From Stenotrophomonas maltophilia (GTDB taxonomy: Bacteria; Pseudomonadota; Gammaproteobacteria; Xanthomonadales; Xanthomonadaceae): DNA of 59,465 nt. The stretch lies in NCBI RefSeq assembly GCF_004684085.1, contig NZ_SRHZ01000075.1:1-59465 (forward strand), given 5' to 3'. The position numbers and the translations under genes are program-made. Positions 54,061 to 59,465 of the stretch are shown piece after piece. The notes under the pieces were generated by a model, which did no database searches, was not told where the DNA came from, and saw only the letters and a list, made by a program, of their open reading frames with translations. Position 1 is the first letter of the stretch; the number at the start of each line of letters is the position of its first letter.

Positions 54061-55392
54061 ATGATGCTGAGCATCCTCGGCTTTGGCATGGTCATTACGT
54101 TCATGTACTTGATCATGAGCAAACGACTGTCGCCGCTGGTCGCCCTGATCACCATTCCCATCCTGTTCGCACTGATCGGTGGCTTCGGCGCCGGCCTCGA
54201 CGAGATGATGCTGGAGGGCATCAAGAAAATCGCGCCCACCGGCGTGATGCTGATGTTCGCTATCCTCTACTTCGGCGTGATGATCGATGCGGGCCTGTTC
54301 GATCCGCTGGTGCGGATCATCCTGCGCTTCGTCAAGGGCGATCCGATGAAGATCGTGCTCGGCACCGCGGTGCTGGCGATGCTGATCTCGCTCGACGGCG
54401 ATGGTTCAACCACCTACATGATCACTGTATCGGCGATGCTGCCGCTGTACCAGCGGCTGGGCATGAACGCGCTGAACATGACCTGCGTGACCATCCTCGC
54501 CGGCGGCGTGATGAACCTGACCCCGTGGGGCGGCCCGACCGCACGCGCGGCCACCGCGCTGCACGTGGACCCGGCCGATGTGTTCGTGCCGCTGATCCCG
54601 TCGATGGTGATCGCCTGTGCCGGCGTCCTGCTGCTGGCCTGGTACCTGGGCCTGAAGGAACGCCGCCGCCTGGGCGTGGTGACCCTGCCCAAGGGTGGCA
54701 GCTGGATGGACAACAGCGTGTCCGACGACAGCAATGCGCTGCCGACCGTGGAAGACGCCGAAGACATCAAGCGCCCGAAGCTGCTGTGGGTGAACCTGGC
54801 CCTGACCATGGCGCTGATGACCGCGCTGATCATCGGCGTGCTGCCGATGCCGGTGCTGTTCATGGTCGGCTTTGCCATCGCCCTGGTGATCAACTACCCG
54901 AACCTGGCCGAGCAGCGCCGTCGCGTGGTCAACCATGCCGGCAACGTGCTGTCGGTGGTGTCGCTGATCTTCGCCGCAGGCATCTTCACCGGCATCCTCA
55001 ACAACACCGGCATGGTCGAAGCGATGTCGCACAGCTTCCTGGCCGTCATTCCGGAATCGTGGGGCCCGTACCTGGCGGTGATCACGGCGGTGGCGTCGAT
55101 GCCGTTCACCTTCTTCATGTCCAACGACGCGTTCTACTTCGGCGTGCTGCCGATCCTGTCCGAGGCCGCCGGCAACTACGGCATCACCCCGGTGGAAATG
55201 GCGCGCGCCTCGCTGGCTGGCCAGCCGGTGCATCTGCTCAGCCCGCTGGTGCCGTCCACCTACCTGCTGGTGGGCCTGGCCAAGGTCGAATTCGCCGACC
55301 ACCAGAAATTCACCCTGAAGTGGGCCATCGCCATCTCGATGCTGCTGATGATCGGCAGCCTGCTGTTCGGCCTGTACCCGCTCGCTGCCTGA
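54061..55392 (+). CDS. CitMHS-family citrate/metal-citrate transporter
   Basis: A 443-residue membrane protein with about 12 segments. Family marks include ILYFGVMIDAGLFDPLVR, MLISLDGDGSTTYMITVSAM, GGVMNLTPWGGPTARAATAL and PFTFFMSNDAFYFGVLPIL, the conserved loops of CitM/CitH/CitS-type transporters that import citrate as a metal complex. AAGGAG precedes the ATG by seven bases; a second ATG follows directly. It is followed 24 bases later by the SDR gene and regulated in all likelihood by the divergent TctDE-like pair. Confidence 0.93.
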   Translation: MMLSILGFGMVITFMYLIMSKRLSPLVALITIPILFALIGGFGAGLDEMMLEGIKKIAPTGVMLMFAILYFGVMIDAGLFDPLVRIILRFVKGDPMKIVLGTAVLAMLISLDGDGSTTYMITVSAMLPLYQRLGMNALNMTCVTILAGGVMNLTPWGGPTARAATALHVDPADVFVPLIPSMVIACAGVLLLAWYLGLKERRRLGVVTLPKGGSWMDNSVSDDSNALPTVEDAEDIKRPKLLWVNLALTMALMTALIIGVLPMPVLFMVGFAIALVINYPNLAEQRRRVVNHAGNVLSVVSLIFAAGIFTGILNNTGMVEAMSHSFLAVIPESWGPYLAVITAVASMPFTFFMSNDAFYFGVLPILSEAAGNYGITPVEMARASLAGQPVHLLSPLVPSTYLLVGLAKVEFADHQKFTLKWAIAISMLLMIGSLLFGLYPLAA

Positions 55393-55416
55393 CCTCTTAC
55401 CAAGGAGCCTTCTGCA

Positions 55417-56157
55417 ATGACGCTTCGAATCGCTTACGTCACCAGCGGCATGGGCAGTGTCGGTACTGCCATCTGCCAGAGCCTGGCCCGCAGCGGCCAC
55501 ACCGTGGTCGCCGGTTGCGCGCCGAACTCGCCGCGCAAGGCCAACTGGCTGCGCGAGCAGCGCGAACAGGGCTTCGACTTCATCGCCTCCGAAGGCAATG
55601 CGACCGACTGGGCCTCGACCAGCGCCGCGTTCGCCAAGGTGCGCGCCGAAGTCGGTGAAGTGGATGTACTGGTCAACAACTCCGGTGGCAGCCGCGACCT
55701 GCTGTTCCGGCAGATGACGGTGGAGGACTGGAATGCGGTGATCGCCTCCAACCTCAATTCGCTGTTCAACCTGACCAAGCAGGTGGTCGATGGCATGGCC
55801 ACGCGGGGCTGGGGCCGCATCATCAACATCGGCTCGGTCAGTGCCCACAAGGGCCAGATCGGCCAGGTGAACTACGCCACCGCCAAGGCTGCGATGCATG
55901 GCTTCAGCCGTGCGCTGGCCGCGGAAGTGGCCTCGCGTGGCGTTACCGTCAACACGCTGTCGCCGGGCTACATCGCCAGCCAGGCGATCAGCAGCTTCCC
56001 GCCGGATGTGCTGGACCGGCTGGCCGCCTCGGTGCCGGTGCGCCGCCTCGGTCGCCCGGAAGAAGTGGCCGGCCTGTGCGCCTGGCTGGCTTCGGATGAA
56101 GCCTCGTACGTGACCGGCGCCGACTATCCGGTCAACGGTGGCCTGTACATGGGTTGA
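55417..56157 (+). CDS. SDR oxidoreductase, acetoacetyl-CoA reductase (PhbB)-like
   Basis: A 246-residue SDR. The N-terminus RIAYVTSGMGSVGTAICQSL lacks the classic GxxxGIG but keeps the spacing, as in PhbB-type enzymes. VLVNNSGG, the Ser in INIGSVSAHKGQIGQ, and the Tyr/Lys in VNYATAKAAMHG complete the catalytic set, and VTGADYPVNGGLYMG is a typical end. PhbB reduces acetoacetyl-CoA with NADPH for polyhydroxybutyrate, but no phaA or phaC is present, so its role beside a citrate transporter is open. A strong terminator follows. Confidence 0.85.
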   Translation: MTLRIAYVTSGMGSVGTAICQSLARSGHTVVAGCAPNSPRKANWLREQREQGFDFIASEGNATDWASTSAAFAKVRAEVGEVDVLVNNSGGSRDLLFRQMTVEDWNAVIASNLNSLFNLTKQVVDGMATRGWGRIINIGSVSAHKGQIGQVNYATAKAAMHGFSRALAAEVASRGVTVNTLSPGYIASQAISSFPPDVLDRLAASVPVRRLGRPEEVAGLCAWLASDEASYVTGADYPVNGGLYMG

Positions 56158-56163
56158 GCCCGT

Positions 56164-56180
56164 CTCCACGCAACGCGTGG
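56164..56180. repeat. Small palindrome after the SDR gene
   Basis: TCCACGCAACGCGTGGA is a short dyad resembling the core of the ATCCACGC class without a foot. It lies between the SDR stop and the terminator. Confidence 0.5.
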
Positions 56181-56203
56181 ACCGCCTCCCCCACGGAGTG
56201 CGC

Positions 56204-56249
56204 GGGGCCGGTGAACCTTCGCTTGCGAGGGGGATCCGGCCCCTTTTTT
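56204..56249 (+). terminator. Terminator of the porin-citrate transporter-SDR operon
   Basis: GGGGCCGG (56204-56211) pairs with CCGGCCCC (56236-56243) around a 24-base loop that has its own partial dyad. Six T residues follow. Confidence 0.85.
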
Positions 56250-56365
56250 GTTTCTGCATTTTCGGGACGCATTGCCCGATACATCGGCAGAACCGGTGCT
56301 ATACCTGCCAACGCTCGCTGAGCCCGATGGATGAACGGCCGGAATCGCGGATCAAGGAGGTTGGC

Positions 56366-56890
56366 ATGCGTGCATTGCTGATGGCGCTTCTTGTGGTCGT
56401 CACCCCGCCACTGGCGGCCACACCACCCACTGCCACTGCGGAAGAGGCGGATGCAACCTGGCGGCTCGTGGAGCGCTGGTCCTTGCAGCTGTCACGCTCT
56501 GACCTTGTCGCGCAGCTATCACCCCTGGCTCCGGCCGGCTCGCGCTCGGAAGCAAGAAGGGGCCGGGGCGACAGTGCCACCATCGATCTGGCGCCCTTCG
56601 TGGTCGCTGGGAGGATCAAGGGGCCTTCTGGTCAGATCTACACCGATGCATCGGGGCGAATCATCAAAGGCATTACGCTGTCGCTGGGCGGCGCCTGCAT
56701 CTCGCGAAAGCAGATGAGTCGTCGCTACCCCGACTTCAATGTCCTTTCCGTGCCCTCAGGGCATAGTCTGGACGAGTCGACGGTGTTCGGCACGGTGGTG
56801 AACGGCATCCAGATCGGGTTCTCATTCTCCGACCATGACCGTGACTGCATGGACCAGCTCAAATTGAGCTGGCCAGGGGAGCGCTTCTGA
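56366..56890 (+). CDS. Small exported protein of unknown function
   Basis: I do not recognise this 174-residue protein. An excellent ribosome site (AAGGAGG) precedes the ATG, and the N-terminus RALLMALLVVVTPPLAA is a signal peptide. The mature part begins with a Thr/Ala-rich stretch, then WRLVERWSLQLSRSDLVAQL; two Cys (GGACISRK and DRDCMDQ) may form a disulfide. The open frame upstream to 56138 overlaps the SDR end and the terminator and is not coding. It stands alone between the citrate operon and the TonB receptor. Confidence 0.75.
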   Translation: MRALLMALLVVVTPPLAATPPTATAEEADATWRLVERWSLQLSRSDLVAQLSPLAPAGSRSEARRGRGDSATIDLAPFVVAGRIKGPSGQIYTDASGRIIKGITLSLGGACISRKQMSRRYPDFNVLSVPSGHSLDESTVFGTVVNGIQIGFSFSDHDRDCMDQLKLSWPGERF

Positions 56891-57050
56891 TTCCCACCGG
56901 CATACCACCATGACGAACATGTTGCAGGATGCGCACCACTGCCCTGCCACCTTCGTTGGTTTTTCGTAAAGAAGGTTTCATGTTCCGTTCGCATAGTGGC
57001 CATGCACCGCGCACGCGTGCCGGTGACCACCCCCAATGCAACGGACCACC

Positions 57051-59348
57051 ATGCAGACCCGACACCTGACGATCGCCGTGGCGATCGCGCTCTCCGCCGC
57101 CGCCAGCGCCCATGCCGCCACCGCCGCCGATACCGGCGCCAGCACCGATGCCGCGCTGAGCGCGCAGACGCTGGATACCGTCTCCGTGATCGGCCAGGGC
57201 GAGACCCGCCAGGTGCAGCGCATCACCGCCGTCGACAAGCAGGTGCTGCCGCCGGGCACCAGCGGCCAGAAGATCCTCGACCGCCTGCCGGGCGTGTCGG
57301 TGCAGTCCAACGATGCCTTCGGCGCCAACGAGGAATCGCAGACCATCAGCCTGCGTGGTTTCGACAAGAGCCGCCTGGGCTACACGCTGGACGGCATCCC
57401 GCTGGGCGACAACAGCTACGGCAACTACAACGGCTTGAGCGTCTCCCGCGCGATCATCGCCGAGAACCTGGCCGGTGCCGAGCTGTCGCAGGGCATCGGT
57501 TCGCTGGGCGTGGCCTCGACCAGCAACCTGGGCGGCACCATCCAGTACTTCTCGATGGACCCGTCCACCGAGTTCGGTGGCCGTGCCAGCGTCACCGTCG
57601 GCGACAACAGCCAGCGCCGTGGCTACCTGCGCGTGGATACCGGTGACATCAACGGCTTCTCGGCCTATGTGTCCGGCGTGCACCAGGACCAGGACATGTG
57701 GGCCGCGCCGTACCAGAACCAGACCACGCGCCAGTTCAACGCCAAGGCGGTGTGGAATGTCGGCGACCACCGCTTCGGTGCGTTCGTGGCAACCTCGCGC
57801 GCCAGCCAGGCCAACTACGCTTACCTGTCCAAGGACATGCTGGCACGTGGCATGGGCTATGACTGGAACATCTACGCACCGGACTGGGACCGCGCCGTGG
57901 CCGCCGCGTACTGTGCGCCGGGCACGCTGGACCGCAGCAAGTGCAAGTTCAGCGGCGGCGTCAACAGCATCGACGACGCCTACTACCAGAGCCGCGCACT
58001 GCGTGACGACAACCTGTATTCGGTTGATGCCGACCTGCGCCTGGGCGAGCAGGGCCGCCTGAAGCTGCTGGCCTATCACCACGACAACCGTGGCCAGGGC
58101 CACTGGTGGGCACCGGGCCAGCCGTCCTACCCGGGTACCGACAAGATGCTGCCGATCTCGATCCGCAGCACCAACTACACGATCAACCGCGATGGCCTGA
58201 CCGCCGCGCTGTCGTGGACGGTAGGCATCCATGAGCTGGAAGCCGGTCTGTGGTACGAACAGAACGACCACAACGTGTCGCGCAACTTCTACTACATCAG
58301 CGGTCCGTTCCTGGACGACCTGTACCTGAAGAACCCGGACCGCCTGCTGTTCAACCAGGACTTCGACATCCGCACGCGCCAGTTCTACGTGCAGGACCGC
58401 ATGCGCTTCCTGGACCAGCGCCTGACCGTGGACGTGGGCATCAAGAGCCCGAACACCCGCATGCGCGCCACCGCACAGCCCGGTGTGGAAACCAGCATCG
58501 CCTCGGGCACGCTGACCGCCAAGGAATCGGTGCTGCCGCAGGTGGGCGTGGGCTTCAAGATCAACGCCAACAACGAGCTGTTCGCTTCGTATGCCGAGAA
58601 CATCGCCGCGTTCGTCGGCGGTGGCAGCGGTGGCCCGCTGCAGGTGTCGCCGGAATCGTTCGCGGCCAGTGCCGGGCTGGAGCCGGAGAAGTCCAAGAGC
58701 CTGGAGGCCGGCTTCCGTACCTTCGGCGAGAAGTACCAGGCCTCGATCGCGGCCTACAACGTGAAGTTCGACAACCGCCTGCTGTCGTTGAACCCGTGCT
58801 CGAGCATCGAAGTGGGTACGCGCCCGGAGTGCGTGACGCGCTTCATCAACGTCGGTTCGGTGAAGAGCCATGGTGCGGAGCTGACCTTCATCCTCAAGCC
58901 GATCGACGGCCTGCAGTGGTACAACGCGCTGTCCTGGAACAAGACCACCTACGAGGACGACTACCTCTCCGGCGGCGCAGTGGTGCCGGTGGCCGGCAAG
59001 ATCACGGTGGATACGCCGCAGCGCATGGCCTCCAGTGAAATCAGCTGGAACCGCGACGGCTTCTTCGCCAGCCTGCGTGCCAAGTACACCGGCAAGCGCT
59101 ACTACACCTACACCAACGACCAGTCGGTGCCGGGCGTGACCACCTTCGACGCCGGTGCGGGCTACGACTTCGGCCCGGGCCTGGGCCTGCGCAACGTGCG
59201 GGTGTCGTTGAACGCGACCAACCTGACCAACAAGCGCTACGCCGGCCAGCTGAGCTCGTTCGCACCGACTGATCCGGAAGGCAAGCGCTATGCGATCCAT
59301 GCGAGTGCACCGCGGCAGTTGTTCATGACGGTGGCGGCGGAGTTCTAA
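57051..59348 (+). CDS. TonB-dependent outer-membrane receptor
   Basis: A 765-residue receptor. The signal peptide is MQTRHLTIAVAIALSAAASA. The TonB-box region is near DTVSVIGQG. The plug domain (about 45-160) has KILDRLPGVSVQSNDAFG, TISLRGFDKSRLGYTLDGIP and SNLGGTIQYFS. The 22-strand barrel follows, ending VSLNATNLTNKRYAG... and LFMTVAAEF with a terminal Phe. The substrate could be a ferric siderophore or another large solute; no uptake genes adjoin it to decide. An in-frame ATG at 57036 is an alternative start. A 160-base upstream gap shows no Fur box that I could identify. Confidence 0.92.
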   Translation: MQTRHLTIAVAIALSAAASAHAATAADTGASTDAALSAQTLDTVSVIGQGETRQVQRITAVDKQVLPPGTSGQKILDRLPGVSVQSNDAFGANEESQTISLRGFDKSRLGYTLDGIPLGDNSYGNYNGLSVSRAIIAENLAGAELSQGIGSLGVASTSNLGGTIQYFSMDPSTEFGGRASVTVGDNSQRRGYLRVDTGDINGFSAYVSGVHQDQDMWAAPYQNQTTRQFNAKAVWNVGDHRFGAFVATSRASQANYAYLSKDMLARGMGYDWNIYAPDWDRAVAAAYCAPGTLDRSKCKFSGGVNSIDDAYYQSRALRDDNLYSVDADLRLGEQGRLKLLAYHHDNRGQGHWWAPGQPSYPGTDKMLPISIRSTNYTINRDGLTAALSWTVGIHELEAGLWYEQNDHNVSRNFYYISGPFLDDLYLKNPDRLLFNQDFDIRTRQFYVQDRMRFLDQRLTVDVGIKSPNTRMRATAQPGVETSIASGTLTAKESVLPQVGVGFKINANNELFASYAENIAAFVGGGSGGPLQVSPESFAASAGLEPEKSKSLEAGFRTFGEKYQASIAAYNVKFDNRLLSLNPCSSIEVGTRPECVTRFINVGSVKSHGAELTFILKPIDGLQWYNALSWNKTTYEDDYLSGGAVVPVAGKITVDTPQRMASSEISWNRDGFFASLRAKYTGKRYYTYTNDQSVPGVTTFDAGAGYDFGPGLGLRNVRVSLNATNLTNKRYAGQLSSFAPTDPEGKRYAIHASAPRQLFMTVAAEF

Positions 59349-59381
59349 GTCAGAAGCGGGCGCTGCGGCGCATTGAGTGTT

Positions 59382-59465
59382 CCTGCATGGCGCGGGTAGG
59401 CAGGCCCATGCAGGACACGCCGTAAACCCATCCATGGGGGCTCGATGGCGCCATCCATGGCGCCA
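59382..59465 (+). repeat. Dispersed repeat, core plus hairpins (right edge, cut by window)
   Basis: CCTGCATGG (59382-59390) pairs with CCATGCAGG (59406-59414). The core GGACACGCCGTAAACCC (59413-59429) and TCCATGGGGGCTCG follow, then a perfect 9-bp hairpin (59446-59454 / 59457-59465) at the very end. The core matches the left-edge copy and the diverged copy near 4.87 kb. Confidence 0.6.

Noticed and set aside
56859..59435. 858-codon minus-strand open frame over the TonB receptor
   Set aside because: Antisense shadow of a recognised receptor, starting inside the right-edge repeat.

Overview
The window looks like chromosomal DNA of a Stenotrophomonas maltophilia-complex bacterium. The evidence is uniformly high G+C, the exact gene order smeP-smeO / smeRo-pcm-tolC (the SmeOP-TolCsm efflux locus), an ilvC-ilvG-ilvM-ilvA-leuA...leuCDB operon of the Xanthomonadaceae type, and dozens of short intergenic palindromes with a GTAG foot (SMAG/REP type). 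The species call is inferred from recalled gene order and repeats, not from a database search. There is no prophage, no IS element apart from one REP-associated transposase, no CRISPR array, and no rRNA or tRNA that I could see.

Layout: 0.2-7 kb holds apt, the RNA helicase dbpA (opposite strand), a yeiH-type exporter divergent from its LysR regulator, and a periplasmic gamma-glutamyltransferase. From 7.0 to 17.1 kb is one long plus-strand operon for branched-chain amino acids: ilvC, ilvG, ilvM, a small ORF, ilvA (short form), leuA, a methyltransferase, leuC, leuD and leuB. Its 5' leader is the most striking part of the window. It has a leader peptide with an uninterrupted I-L-V-L-V-L-I run and a complete set of alternative hairpins, then a second candidate leader peptide rich in Thr codons with its own terminator-like hairpin, all before ilvC. 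From 17 to 20.7 kb come an exported protein of unknown function, an SDR divergent from a LysR regulator, and a six-copy 77-bp tandem array of paired palindromes.

From 20.7 to 28 kb is the efflux locus: smeO and smeP leftward, and smeRo, pcm and tolC rightward from a shared control region. From 28 to 35.2 kb is an envelope/LPS region: an APC-type permease, waaA divergent from lpxL, a REP-associated transposase bracketed by palindromes, an O-antigen ligase-like protein, a GT4 glycosyltransferase and a CHCC zinc-finger protein. From 35.6 to 39.7 kb are a secreted GH92 alpha-mannosidase and an overlapping secreted metallopeptidase-like gene of the basic secretory protein family.

From 40 to 56 kb the genes serve organic-acid use: maeB, then dctA divergent from an OprO/P-type porin, a hybrid sensor kinase with a convergent LuxR-type regulator and a DUF695 protein. 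A second set has a periplasmic binding protein, sensor kinase and OmpR-type regulator divergent from another OprO/P porin, a CitMHS citrate transporter and an SDR. The two sets look like parallel uptake-and-sensing modules for C4-dicarboxylates and citrate-like tricarboxylates, feeding malate to MaeB. The window ends with a small exported hypothetical protein, a TonB-dependent receptor, and one arm of a dispersed repeat that also occurs at the left edge and near 4.87 kb.
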